In this document: positions 41,939-49,992 of the stretch, one piece after another
Layout of the letters: each line of letters begins with the position of its first letter
Numbering within the stretch: the first letter of the stretch is position 1
Source of the DNA: Polyangium jinanense
GTDB taxonomy: Bacteria > Myxococcota > Polyangia > Polyangiales > Polyangiaceae
DNA: 52,494 nt
NCBI RefSeq assembly: GCF_028435365.1
Contig: NZ_JAGTJJ010000068.1
Location: forward strand, 1 to 52,494
Direction: 5' to 3'
Notes under the pieces: model-generated
The model's database searches: none
What the model saw: the letters and a program-made list of their open reading frames with translations, nothing else
Told to the model about the DNA's origin: nothing
Translations under genes and position numbers: made by a program

Positions 41939-43090
41939 ATGCGAAGGATGACGGGGCTCGGGATCTTTCCACTTCTGTTCGTCGCCGCCTGCGGGGGCGC
42001 GGCCGCGCCGGCGGCCCGCGGGCCGATCCTTTCGAGCCCGTCGCCGCAGATGGCCGTGGAGGAGGGGCCCAACGCCGGCCGCGGCCCAGATGGACCGGTG
42101 ACGCCGGAGGAGCGCAACGCGGCGATCGACGCGCTCCTCAAGAATCTGGATGCGCGGTACGTGTTCCCGGAGAAAGCCAAACTGGTGCGCGCCGCGGTGG
42201 AGGCTCGGCGCAAGCGCGGCGAGTACGACAAGCTGACCACGGGGCACGCGCTTGCGACCACGCTCACGACGCACGTGAACGAGGTCCTGAAGGACGCGCA
42301 TTTCCGGGTGCGATACCACGACCAGAAGATCCCCGAGGCCGAGCTGCAAACGGAGCCGACGGCAGCGGAGCGTGAGCGATTCGTCGCGGAGGGGGACCGG
42401 CTGAACGGCGGATTCGAGCGGGTCGAGCGTTTGCCCGGGAACATCGGTTATGTCGAGGTGCGCTCCTTCAGCTTCCTCGGGCGTGGGGTCGAGGCCGCGG
42501 CGGCCGCGATGAATTTCGTCGCCGAGACGGACGCGCTCATCATCGACCTCCGCCGCAACGGCGGCGGCGATCCGGAGCTCGTGGCCGCACTGTGCAGCTA
42601 TTTCTTCGACGGCGCCGTGCACCTCAACGACATCTACGACCGCCCGAAAAACGAGACGCGGCAGTTCTGGACGAGCCCGACCGTGCCGGGCAAGCGTTAT
42701 CTGGGCAAGGACGTCTACGTGCTCACGAGCAAACGGACCGGGTCCGGCGCCGAGGAGTTCGCCTACGACCTCCAGACCCAGAAGCGCGCCGTCATCATCG
42801 GCGAAAAGACGTGGGGTGGGGCAAACCCCGGGGAGGTGTTGCGCCTCGGGGACCACCTCGCCGCGTTCGTCCCCTCGGGCCGCGCCATCAATCCGATCAC
42901 GAAGACGAACTGGGAAGGGGTCGGTGTTCTGCCCGATATCGCCGTGCCCCCGGAAGACGCGCTGCGGGTGGCGCAGGTGCGCGCATTGCAGAAGCGAATC
43001 GCGGCCGCCACCGAGCCCGAGCTGAAGAAGTCCCTCGAGGAGCGATTGCACGAGCTCGAGAGCGGCGAGCCTGCCAAGCCGGCGCGGTGA
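41939..43090 (+). CDS. S41-family peptidase (tail-specific protease/IRBP-like), lipoprotein
   Basis: 383 residues; the ATG at 41939 follows AAGGAG. Lipobox FVAACGG. An N-terminal helical domain (VTPEERNAAIDALLKNLDARYVFPEKAK) resembles IRBP-type S41 proteins. No PDZ domain is evident. The catalytic core has GYVEVRSFSFLG, ALIIDLRRNGGGDPELV, the nucleophile region TSKRTGSGAEEFAYDLQTQKR (read as Ser in GSGAEE with a downstream Lys) and VIIGEKTWGGANPGE. It degrades proteins in the periplasm or outside. Ends in a charged helix. Confidence 0.9.
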   Translation: MRRMTGLGIFPLLFVAACGGAAAPAARGPILSSPSPQMAVEEGPNAGRGPDGPVTPEERNAAIDALLKNLDARYVFPEKAKLVRAAVEARRKRGEYDKLTTGHALATTLTTHVNEVLKDAHFRVRYHDQKIPEAELQTEPTAAERERFVAEGDRLNGGFERVERLPGNIGYVEVRSFSFLGRGVEAAAAAMNFVAETDALIIDLRRNGGGDPELVAALCSYFFDGAVHLNDIYDRPKNETRQFWTSPTVPGKRYLGKDVYVLTSKRTGSGAEEFAYDLQTQKRAVIIGEKTWGGANPGEVLRLGDHLAAFVPSGRAINPITKTNWEGVGVLPDIAVPPEDALRVAQVRALQKRIAAATEPELKKSLEERLHELESGEPAKPAR

Positions 43091-43096
43091 AGCGGA

Positions 43097-43459
43097 TCAG
43101 GGCGCGCCGCAGGCGAGCCAGTCGGCGAGCTTCATGCGGTCGTCGAGTGATGGATCGTCGGGGCCGGGCGGCATCGAGTCGTTCTCCGCGGCGCTCCGCG
43201 CGAAGATGCGCGCCCTGTGCCTTTGAACTTGCGATTTCGTGTCGAAGATGAACTCCCCCGGCGCGCCCGCGCGGTCCGTCGCATTGGAGCCGTGGCAGCT
43301 CTGGCAATGCGCATTCATGAATGCGGCGCCGAAGTTCTCGTAGGTGAGCTGTGTCCCCTCGGAAGGGCAAGCCCAGTCCTCCATGTCCGTGTAGAAGAGG
43401 CCACACGCGGCGACGAGGAGGGGAGCCGTGGCGAGCGCGAGGCGGGGCAGGGGGCGCAT
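43097..43459 (-). CDS. Mono-heme cytochrome c-like lipoprotein
   Basis: 120 residues. Lipobox LLVAACG (Cys18). One heme c site CQSCH near residue 52, preceded by FGAAFMNAHC, and a possible distal Met in NDSMPPGPDDPSLDDRMKLADW. This is the pattern of small lipoprotein cytochromes with a LxxWLxCG ending. Start at 43459; the longer upstream frame overlaps the preceding gene. The neighbouring outer-membrane protein gene ends 7 nt upstream, so the two form an operon. Probably periplasmic electron transfer. Confidence 0.85.
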   Translation of the reverse strand: MRPLPRLALATAPLLVAACGLFYTDMEDWACPSEGTQLTYENFGAAFMNAHCQSCHGSNATDRAGAPGEFIFDTKSQVQRHRARIFARSAAENDSMPPGPDDPSLDDRMKLADWLACGAP

Positions 43460-43466
43460 CGAATCC

Positions 43467-44093
43467 TCAGAACAAGGCGAAATGGGCGCCGAGGTTCGCT
43501 CCGACGAACCCATACAAGTTCGGGCCGCTCGAATACCCGAGATAAGCGCCCACGAGCTCGGGGCCGAGGGCCAGCGTGAATTTCGATCGGCGGAGCAAGG
43601 TGAAATCACAGCCGAGGCCGAATTGCACGCCGGCCCGGTGGCGAATGCCGGGGCCGATGCCGAGCACCGCGCCGAACGGCTCCTCGGCGACCGAGGCCAT
43701 CGACTCCTCGTGCTGGTGGACGAACCCCACGTGGGCCCGCGGATACACGCGCGGCGTCGCTTGCCACCCCGCCCGGACGCCCAGCGATAAAAACGTGAGC
43801 AGGCGCTGATCGACCGTGCCATACCCGAGGCGACCCTCGGCGAACGGGGTCACGATGCCGAAGAGCCGCAGGCCGACCGCGAAGCCGCCATACCCCGTGA
43901 CGTCGGTGCGCCAGTCGGTCGTGCCGAGGGCCGAGGAGACCGCGACGAAGAGTTCTCCACGCGGGGCTGCCTCCTGTGTGGGCGCGGGCGGGGGCTCGTC
44001 GGCGGCGCGCGCGAGGGAAGGGAAACCGAGGAGGCAAACGAGGGCTCCAGCGATTCGCCACCGCGCCCTCGTTCGCCGCACCCCCACGACCAT
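43467..44093 (-). CDS. Outer-membrane beta-barrel-like protein
   Basis: 208 residues. Signal peptide (WRIAGALVCLLGFPSLARA), Pro-rich linker, then eight or more amphipathic strands (GYGGFAVGLRLFGIVTPFAE, RLLTFLSLGVRAGWQ, FGLGCDFTLL, FTLALGPELVGAYLGY, GFVGANLGAHFALF) ending in Phe, the usual signature for barrel assembly. Family unknown. First gene of an operon with the mono-heme lipoprotein. Confidence 0.8.
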   Translation of the reverse strand: MVVGVRRTRARWRIAGALVCLLGFPSLARAADEPPPAPTQEAAPRGELFVAVSSALGTTDWRTDVTGYGGFAVGLRLFGIVTPFAEGRLGYGTVDQRLLTFLSLGVRAGWQATPRVYPRAHVGFVHQHEESMASVAEEPFGAVLGIGPGIRHRAGVQFGLGCDFTLLRRSKFTLALGPELVGAYLGYSSGPNLYGFVGANLGAHFALF

Positions 44094-44131
44094 GCGGCGA
44101 CCCTACCACGATCTCGCCAGCCGGGGGAGCT

Positions 44132-45295
44132 TCAAATCGTGGCGCTTCGTGTCTTCCTCTCCAGGCGCCGCATGCAGAATGCGAGGCCGTGCCGCAAGGT
44201 CCCGTGCGTGGGGATGCCGGAGAGGTCGACGCCGAGCGAGACGAGGGTCTGGGCCACGGTCGGCCGGATGCCCGTCAGAATGCCCTCGGCGCCGAGCAGC
44301 CGAATGGCGCGGATCATCTGCACGAGGTGGGACGCCGTGGCCGTGTCCACGACCTCCACGCCGGTCAAATCGAGAATGGCGAAGCGGGCGGAGGTGCGGG
44401 TGACCGCGCCGAGGAGGTCGTCCATGACCCGCGCCGCGCGCCGGCTGTCGACGACGCCGATCATGGGCAACGTGAGCACGTGCTCCCAGACCTGGATGAT
44501 CGGCGTCTCCAGGTCGCGAATCACCGCCTGCTGCCGCTCGATGAGGGCGAGCCGCGCTTCGAGTTCCTCCCGGATGCGCTGGCCCTCGTTCGTGTTCTGC
44601 GAGATGCCGATCACCCCCGCGTGTCCATGAGCGGCGTCGGGGATGGGCAAGTAGACATTGTCCCAGTGGGAGCCGACGATGTGGATGGATTCGCGCCCCG
44701 GCGTGCCGCCGAGCGCCGCCTTCATGGCCGGGCTGATGTGGTCGCCGAATACGTCGAACACGCTTTTCCCGAGGAGCTGCCCCGGCGAGGCCCCGAACGC
44801 CGCGAGCGCCTTGCCGTCGTAGAACGTGTAAATGCCTTGCGCGTCCGTGGCCCACGCGATGATGTCGAGGTGGTCGAGGATCGCGCGCAGCACGAGCTCG
44901 GAGACGGGGTTTTCCGTGGCCTTCTCCGGCTCGCGCGTGTGCGCGGGCGGGGCCTCGGCGAGCGACAACATGGCGAAGATCTCCGATCGCCCAGGCGCGC
45001 GCCAGGCCTGCCACGTGAGCGTCAACATGCCTCCGTTCGGTTGACGCGCGCGGCACGTGAAGCGTGATGGCGCGCCGTCGTCCGTGACACGGCCGAGGGC
45101 CTGCGTGAGGGCGAACGCGTCGTCCGGGTGCGCGTGCTCCTCGACGCGTGTCCCCGGCGCGAGCTCTGCGCCGGCGAGGGCGCGGGCGGCTGCGTTCGTC
45201 GCCATCACCTGGCCTCCCGGGCTCAGGATGACGAATGCGCCTGGGTATGTACGAAAGAATGCTTCGAAGACATGCTCCGCCTGCTCTGTCGCCAT
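44132..45295 (-). CDS. PAS-PAS-STAS protein (RsbR-like stressosome co-antagonist)
   Basis: 387 residues; the ATG at 45295 follows GGAGGTGGGG. The first PAS-like sensor lies at about 12-105 (AFVILSPGGQVMATNAAARA), the second at about 140-250 (LDIIAWATDAQGIYTFYDGK), then a coiled linker (RIREELEARLALIERQQAVI). The C-terminal STAS domain (about 270-380) has the RsbR-type phospho-acceptor region DLTGVEVVDTATASHL. Such proteins pass sensory input to an RsbS/RsbT switch; neither partner is in the window. A paralogue lies at 46089-47003, across the methyltransferase. Confidence 0.9.
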   Translation of the reverse strand: MATEQAEHVFEAFFRTYPGAFVILSPGGQVMATNAAARALAGAELAPGTRVEEHAHPDDAFALTQALGRVTDDGAPSRFTCRARQPNGGMLTLTWQAWRAPGRSEIFAMLSLAEAPPAHTREPEKATENPVSELVLRAILDHLDIIAWATDAQGIYTFYDGKALAAFGASPGQLLGKSVFDVFGDHISPAMKAALGGTPGRESIHIVGSHWDNVYLPIPDAAHGHAGVIGISQNTNEGQRIREELEARLALIERQQAVIRDLETPIIQVWEHVLTLPMIGVVDSRRAARVMDDLLGAVTRTSARFAILDLTGVEVVDTATASHLVQMIRAIRLLGAEGILTGIRPTVAQTLVSLGVDLSGIPTHGTLRHGLAFCMRRLERKTRSATI

Positions 45296-45455
45296 GATCC
45301 CCACCTCCGCCAACAATCGAACATAACAGCCGGCAGGGCCCACGTAAACGCGCTAGATGCGCGGGATCGCGTCGAAATCGTGTTTCATGACGTCCGGCGG
45401 GGCATCACGCTTCCGACGCGCGCGCCTTCGTGGTAGCGACCCTCCCGAGGAGACC

Positions 45456-46088
45456 ATGAGCAACGACGAAATGAGCGAGCAGGCCGCGGCCTTTGATGCC
45501 ATCGGCGAGAAATACGACGAGGTTTTCGCGGACAAGCGCGCGCAGGTGGAGGCGACGCGGTGGCTGGCCGAGCGCCTCACGGCGGGCGATCGGGTGCTCG
45601 ACGTGGGCTGCGGCAGCGGCGTCCCCACGGCGAAGCTGCTCACGGAGGCGGGCTTCTCGGTGCACGGCATCGACATCTCGACGGAGATGCTCAGGCTCGC
45701 GCAACGTAATGCCCCCGGCGCGCACTTCGAGCAGGTGGACGTGATGAGCTTCTCGCCCGAGCCCGGCTCGTTCGGCGGGGCCACGGCCTTTTTTTCGCTC
45801 CTGATGCTCCGGAAATCGGAGATCCCCGCCGCGCTCCGGAAGATCGTGCATGCCCTGCGGCCGGGCGGGTATCTTGCGCTCGCGATGGTGGAGGGGGATT
45901 ACGATTATTTGGAGCTGCCTTTCCTCGGACACCCCATCCGCGTGAGCGCGTATCCGCAGGCGGAGCTCGAGGTCGTCCTCCGCGACGCGGGGCTCGAGAT
46001 CCTCGGATCGGAGGTGGTGACCTTCCCGGTGGGGGACCACGTCGAGCGGCAGTTTTATTATCGGTGTCGCGTCGCGGCGGGAGCGTGA
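45456..46088 (+). CDS. Class I SAM-dependent methyltransferase
   Basis: 210 residues; ATG preceded by GAGGAG. SAM-binding motif I VLDVGCGSGVPTAKLL (about 48-63), acidic motif VHGIDIS, motif II region VDVMSFS and LRPGGYLALAMV typical of small-molecule methyltransferases. Substrate unknown. It lies between two PAS-STAS genes on the other strand, and its TGA abuts the TCA of the next gene (TGATCA, 46086-46091), so it may modify or respond to the same signal. That link is inference only. Confidence 0.9.
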   Translation: MSNDEMSEQAAAFDAIGEKYDEVFADKRAQVEATRWLAERLTAGDRVLDVGCGSGVPTAKLLTEAGFSVHGIDISTEMLRLAQRNAPGAHFEQVDVMSFSPEPGSFGGATAFFSLLMLRKSEIPAALRKIVHALRPGGYLALAMVEGDYDYLELPFLGHPIRVSAYPQAELEVVLRDAGLEILGSEVVTFPVGDHVERQFYYRCRVAAGA

Positions 46089-47003
46089 TCAGGCGCGTCC
46101 GAGCCGCGTGAGGCAGATGCGCAGGCCGTCCCGCAGGCTCCGCGCGGTGGTCAAGCCGCCCAGATCGACCCCCATGAGCGTCAGCGTCTGCGCGACCTGG
46201 GGCCCGATGCCCGTGAGCACGCAAAACGAGCCGAGGAGCGAGGCCGCCTGGCTGAGCTTGACGAGGTGCGCGGCGGTCATCGTGTCGACGACGTCGACGC
46301 CCGTCAAATCGAGGATGACCCCGCGCGTGCGGCGCTCACCGATACGATCGAGCAGCCGCTCCGTCATGTCCGCCGCCCGCTGGCTGTCGATGATCCCCAC
46401 GACGGGCAGCGTGAGGACGTCGTTCCACAACTCGAGGATGGGCACGCTCATCTCGCGCAGGGCGCTGCGCTGCCGCTCGATGGTCGCGATCTTCTCCATG
46501 AGCTCGCGTTGCGTGGCCTCCAGCGCTCGAATGGCGCCTTCGCGCTCCTCGTTCGTGCGTATCTGATCTTCCAGGGTGCGGCGAAGGACCTGCTCGGCCT
46601 GCTTGCGCGCGACGATGTCACGGCATGTGCAAATCAGGCCCCCGCTCGGCATGAGCGGGTTCGCAGGCAATCTCGTGAGCGAGATCTCCAGGTCCACGGC
46701 ATGGCCGTCGCGATGTCGCCCCCGGACCTCGCCCGACCATTTGCCGTGTTCTCCCAGGATGGGGAAGAGATCTCGTTCGATACGTGTCCTTTCGGCGTCG
46801 TCGTAGAGCAAACGCCATGTTTTGCCGATCAGCTCCTCGGGCTCGTAGCCGAGCACCATGCCGTGGGCGCGGTTCATGTACCAATAGGTGTCGCCTGCGA
46901 GGATGGACAGCCCCTCCATGGACACGTCCATGGCCAGCTTTTGCAGGTCGGATTCGTTCGTGATGGGGACCTCTTCGAGAGGGACGGGTCGAGTGGGGGC
47001 CAT
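46089..47003 (-). CDS. PAS-STAS protein (RsbR-like), second paralogue
   Basis: 304 residues from the ATG at 47003 (ribosome site GGAGGAATG). One PAS domain (about 25-140: SMEGLSILAGDTYWYMNRA, GYEPEELIGKTWRLLY), a PAC region (GLICTCRDIVARKQAEQVL), a helical linker (IRTNEEREGAIRALEATQRE) and a STAS domain (about 185-300) with DLTGVDVVDTMTAAHL. It shares the STAS-linked block LELWNDVLTLPVVGIIDSQR with the gene at 44132-45295 (there IQVWEHVLTLPMIGVVDSRR), so the two arose by duplication, with the sensor part diverged. It probably modulates an RsbT-like kinase. Confidence 0.9.
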   Translation of the reverse strand: MAPTRPVPLEEVPITNESDLQKLAMDVSMEGLSILAGDTYWYMNRAHGMVLGYEPEELIGKTWRLLYDDAERTRIERDLFPILGEHGKWSGEVRGRHRDGHAVDLEISLTRLPANPLMPSGGLICTCRDIVARKQAEQVLRRTLEDQIRTNEEREGAIRALEATQRELMEKIATIERQRSALREMSVPILELWNDVLTLPVVGIIDSQRAADMTERLLDRIGERRTRGVILDLTGVDVVDTMTAAHLVKLSQAASLLGSFCVLTGIGPQVAQTLTLMGVDLGGLTTARSLRDGLRICLTRLGRA

Positions 47004-47124
47004 CAAACATTCCTCCAGGGGCTCGTCCGGGCGCCAAGGTGTCCCGGTCGAAGCGCCGGATGATACTTGCGAGTCACGCGGAAAACATGATTTTTGCGCT
47101 CCGCGCGCGCAGCCGTGGGGGGCG

Positions 47125-47143
47125 TGTTTCACGGCGTGAAACA
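47125..47143. promoter_or_regulatory. Palindromic activator site upstream of the persulfide dioxygenase gene
   Basis: TGTTTCAC-GGC-GTGAAACA, a perfect 8-bp inverted repeat 49 nt upstream of the -24/-12 promoter. The GTGAAAC half-site recurs before the rhodanese and SQR genes. This is the position expected of a FisR-type upstream activating sequence. Confidence 0.7.
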
Positions 47144-47191
47144 TGCCCCGGTGGCCCGCGGCTTCCAGGCCGGACTCCCGCGCTGCATGTG

Positions 47192-47208
47192 TTGGCCCGC
47201 TCTTTGCT
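47192..47208 (+). promoter_or_regulatory. Sigma-54 (-24/-12) promoter of the persulfide dioxygenase gene
   Basis: TTGGCCCG-CTCT-TTGCT: GG at 47194-47195 and GC at 47206-47207 with exactly 10 nt between, matching TGGCACG-N4-TTGC. It lies 16 nt before the ATG. Confidence 0.8.
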
Positions 47209-47223
47209 TTGCAGCGTGGGGTC

Positions 47224-48129
47224 ATGTTTCACGTCGAGTCCTTCTTCGATCCTGCCACCTTCACGTTGACCTACGTGGTGTACGATCCGAACTCGAAGGA
47301 CGCGGTGGTCATCGACTCGGTGCTCGATTACGAGCCCATGTCCTCCACGGTGAGCACGGCCTCGGTCGAAACGATCGCGGCGTTCCTCGAAAAGGCAGGC
47401 TTGACGCTGCACTGGACGCTCGAGACGCACGCCCACGCCGATCACCTGACGGCCATGCCGTGGCTCAAGAAGCGCTTCGGCGGCCGCAGCGCCACCGGCG
47501 TGGGGATTCGCGAGGTGCAGAAGGTCTTCAAGGCCGTATTCGACATGCCCCCGACGTTCCGCACCGACGGCAGCCAGTTCGACCTGCTCCTCGAAGACGG
47601 CCAGATCCTCGAAGCCGGCACCCTGCGCATCGAGACGATCTCGACGCCCGGACACACGCCCGGCTGCGTGTCGTATCGCATCGGCGACGCGGTCTTCACC
47701 GGGGATGCTCTGTTCATCGAGGATTACGGCACGGGACGCTGCGATTTCCCGAAGGGATCGGCCGACGTGTTGTATACGTCGATTCACGACAAACTCTACG
47801 CCCTGCCCGACGAGACGCGTGTCTTCGTGGGCCACGATTACCAGCCCGGCGGCCGCCCGATGCGTGCCGAGACCACGATCGGGAAGTCCAAGCGGGAAAA
47901 CGTGCACCTGCGCGCCGAGACCACGCGTCACGATTTCGTGGAGCTCCGCAATGCGCGGGACGCGACGCTCACGGCGCCGCGTTTGCTCTGGCAGAGCGTG
48001 CAGGTGAACATCGACGCCGGGCGCCTGCCCGCCGAGCACGAGAACGGCGTCCGGTACCTCCGCATCCCTGTGAACCTGCGCAAACCCGTGGACGACGACG
48101 GCACGCGGAGGGACGCGCGAGCAAGCTGA
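47224..48129 (+). CDS. MBL-fold hydrolase, persulfide dioxygenase-like (ETHE1/Blh group)
   Basis: 301 residues. Metal motif ETHAHADHL (His69, His71, Asp73, His74), then TPGHTPGC, FTGDALFIEDYGTGRCDFP and VFVGHDYQPGGR, the order seen in ETHE1/Blh-type proteins that oxidise glutathione persulfide to sulfite at a mono-iron centre. The ETHE1 group signature GDALFIxxxGRxDF is present. A glyoxalase II-like function is less likely, given the short length and the neighbouring sulfide-oxidation genes. The start at 47224 follows the sigma-54 promoter; earlier in-frame starts lie upstream of it. The regulator gene begins 31 nt downstream. Confidence 0.88.
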   Translation: MFHVESFFDPATFTLTYVVYDPNSKDAVVIDSVLDYEPMSSTVSTASVETIAAFLEKAGLTLHWTLETHAHADHLTAMPWLKKRFGGRSATGVGIREVQKVFKAVFDMPPTFRTDGSQFDLLLEDGQILEAGTLRIETISTPGHTPGCVSYRIGDAVFTGDALFIEDYGTGRCDFPKGSADVLYTSIHDKLYALPDETRVFVGHDYQPGGRPMRAETTIGKSKRENVHLRAETTRHDFVELRNARDATLTAPRLLWQSVQVNIDAGRLPAEHENGVRYLRIPVNLRKPVDDDGTRRDARAS

Positions 48130-48135
48130 AACACG

Positions 48136-48156
48136 CGTTGCAACATGTTACGTTGC
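48136..48156. promoter_or_regulatory. Possible activator site before the FisR-like gene
   Basis: CGTTGCAACATG (48136-48147) is found identically at 49497-49508, right after the gene. GCAAC-N7-GTTGC (48140-48156) is palindromic, and TGAAACAC lies just upstream (48127-48134). It could be an autoregulatory site. No -24/-12 is seen before this gene. Confidence 0.4.
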
Positions 48157-48160
48157 GGGC

Positions 48161-49492
48161 GTGCCCCGCAAACCTCCCGCCACATCGACCGAGGACGTGA
48201 TCGCCCGCGCCCTCGAGGCTGCCTCGGGCGCGGCCCTCGTGCTCGACGAGGAGCTTCGGATCGTCCTTGCCACGCCCGCGGCCTCGGAGCTGCTCGGGGT
48301 CGACATCCCGCCCTTCGTCTCGGCGCCCAAGCTCCTGTGCGGCGAGTGCGAGAAACGCCCCGTGGCCGAGGCGCTCGCGGAGGGGCGGCCCGTGCAGGCC
48401 ATTCTCCCGCCGCGCGGGCCAGGCAAGCGCCTCGTGCGCTTGCGCTCGCTCCCCGTGACGCAGGGGCGCGCGCGGGTGGGCACGCTGCTTTTGCTCGAAG
48501 ACGCCGGTGAGTCCTTCGACGAGGGCGAGGTCCTGTTTCACGGCATGTGGACGCAGGATCCGGCCATGAAGGCGATGTTTCGCGTGATCGAGCGCGTCGC
48601 GGGCGACGACGTGACGGTGCTCGTGCGCGGCGAGACGGGCGCGGGCAAGGAGCTCGTGGCGAGCGCCATTCACCAGCTCTCGGGGCGGCGCAAGGGTCCG
48701 TTCCGGGCCATCAATTGCGCGGCATTGCCTTCCCATTTGCTCGAGAGCGAGCTCTTCGGGCACGCGCGCGGCGCGTTCACCGGCGCGGTCCGCGAGACGC
48801 CCGGGCACGTGCAGCTCGCGCATGGCGGCACGTTGTTCCTCGACGAGATCGCGGAGATGCCGCTCGAGCTCCAGGCGAAGCTCCTCCGCGTGGTCGAGAC
48901 GCGCACGGTCATTCCCGTGGGCGCGCGCGAGCCGATCCCCGTCGACGTGCGCTTCGTCTCGGCCACGCACCGCGCGTTGCGCAAAGAGGTCGAGGCGGGC
49001 CGTTTCCGCGCCGATCTCATGTACCGGTTGCGGGTCATTCCGGTGTTCATTCCGTCGCTCCGCGAGAGGCCCGACGACATCCCGCTCCTCGTCGAGAAAT
49101 TCATGGCGCTCCGCAATGAGACCTGCCGGCGGCGGATCGATCGGGTCGCCCCCGCGGCCATGACCATTCTCCGGCGGTACGCGTGGCCCGGAAACGTGCG
49201 CGAGCTGAAAAACGTGCTCGCGTATGCCTATGCGATGGGCGACGGCTCGACGCTCGTGCCCGCGGATTTGCCGCCCGAGCTTGTCGACCCGAACATCTTC
49301 GGCGCCGAGCAGGTCGCGCCGTCCGAGGCGCCCGCGGCGGGCGCCGAGCACCCGAACCCCGAGGCGCGAAGGATCCTGGAGGTGCTCGGCCGCACCGGAG
49401 GCAATCGCCAGCGCGCCGCGCAGATTCTCGGCATGAGCCGCGTGACCTTGTGGCGAAGGATGCGCGAGCTCGGCATCGCCGGACCGACCTGA
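48161..49492 (+). CDS. Sigma-54-dependent transcriptional activator, FisR-like
   Basis: 443 residues from a GTG. N-terminal PAS-like sensor (about 10-120) with a CxxC pair, Cys60 and Cys63 in LLCGECEKR. The central AAA+ domain has Walker A GETGAGKE, the sigma-54 contact loop GAFTGA, Walker B GTLFLDEIAEM and sensor motif RFRADLMYRLRVIPVFIPSL. The C-terminal Fis-type HTH is NRQRAAQILGMSRVTLWRRM. In FisR proteins of sulfide oxidisers, sensor-domain cysteines react with sulfane sulfur and switch on sqr/pdo genes. Here the CxxC and three adjacent -24/-12 promoters suggest the same role. It follows the dioxygenase gene by 31 nt. Confidence 0.92.
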   Translation: MPRKPPATSTEDVIARALEAASGAALVLDEELRIVLATPAASELLGVDIPPFVSAPKLLCGECEKRPVAEALAEGRPVQAILPPRGPGKRLVRLRSLPVTQGRARVGTLLLLEDAGESFDEGEVLFHGMWTQDPAMKAMFRVIERVAGDDVTVLVRGETGAGKELVASAIHQLSGRRKGPFRAINCAALPSHLLESELFGHARGAFTGAVRETPGHVQLAHGGTLFLDEIAEMPLELQAKLLRVVETRTVIPVGAREPIPVDVRFVSATHRALRKEVEAGRFRADLMYRLRVIPVFIPSLRERPDDIPLLVEKFMALRNETCRRRIDRVAPAAMTILRRYAWPGNVRELKNVLAYAYAMGDGSTLVPADLPPELVDPNIFGAEQVAPSEAPAAGAEHPNPEARRILEVLGRTGGNRQRAAQILGMSRVTLWRRMRELGIAGPT

Positions 49493-49496
49493 ACGA

Positions 49497-49536
49497 CGTT
49501 GCAACATGCGTCACAGCGTGTTTCACGACGTTTCAG
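49497..49536. promoter_or_regulatory. Activator sites upstream of the rhodanese promoter
   Basis: Contains CGTTGCAACATG (49497-49508), GTTTCAC (49520-49526) and GTTTCA (49530-49535), the last two being reverse-strand GTGAAAC half-sites 10 nt apart. It lies about 60-100 nt upstream of the -24 box, the usual place for a sigma-54 enhancer site. Confidence 0.6.
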
Positions 49537-49597
49537 GAAGCAGGCTCGTTCCCTGATGAATCGAGGCTCTTGCGTGGTGCCCGCCTGAAACGGTGGG

Positions 49598-49613
49598 TGG
49601 CATCCGCCTTGCA
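49598..49613 (+). promoter_or_regulatory. Sigma-54 promoter of the rhodanese-permease operon
   Basis: TGGCATCCGCCTTGCA: GG at 49599-49600 and GC at 49611-49612 with 10 nt between. It lies 25 nt before the rhodanese ATG. Confidence 0.78.
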
Positions 49614-49637
49614 GCGCGGCGCGTGAGGAGAGAGCCC

Positions 49638-49982
49638 ATGCCCACGCTGTTCGAGAGGTCCACCCCGAACCCTGCTGGTTATCGTGACGTCGCGCCGAAG
49701 GATGTCGCCGCGGCGATCTCCGGCGCGCGGCTCGTCGACGTCCGCGACCCGGCCGAGCTTCGCGGCGAGCTCGGTCACGTGGCCGGTATCGAAAACGTCC
49801 CGCTCGCTCGATTGGACGATGCCGCGTTCTCCAAAGACGAACCGCTCGTGCTCGTATGTCGATCCGGCCGCCGCTCGGCGCAGGCCGCGGCGGCCCTCTC
49901 GGCGGCGGGCTTCCGCTGTATCATGAACATGACCGGAGGCATGATCGCCTGGAACGAGGCGGGCCTGCCGGTCCAGCGCTGA
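49638..49982 (+). CDS. Single-domain rhodanese (sulfurtransferase)
   Basis: 114 residues; the ATG at 49638 follows GAGGAGA. Rhodanese signatures are LVDVRDPAELRGELGHVAG (CH2A-like) and the active-site loop VCRSGRRS with Cys74, then GGMIAWNEAGLP. It transfers sulfane sulfur, probably between glutathione persulfide and thiosulfate/sulfite, complementing SQR and the dioxygenase. First gene of an operon with the TauE/SafE permease (10 nt gap), behind a sigma-54 promoter. Confidence 0.92.
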   Translation: MPTLFERSTPNPAGYRDVAPKDVAAAISGARLVDVRDPAELRGELGHVAGIENVPLARLDDAAFSKDEPLVLVCRSGRRSAQAAAALSAAGFRCIMNMTGGMIAWNEAGLPVQR

Positions 49983-49992
49983 GGGAAAAGCC

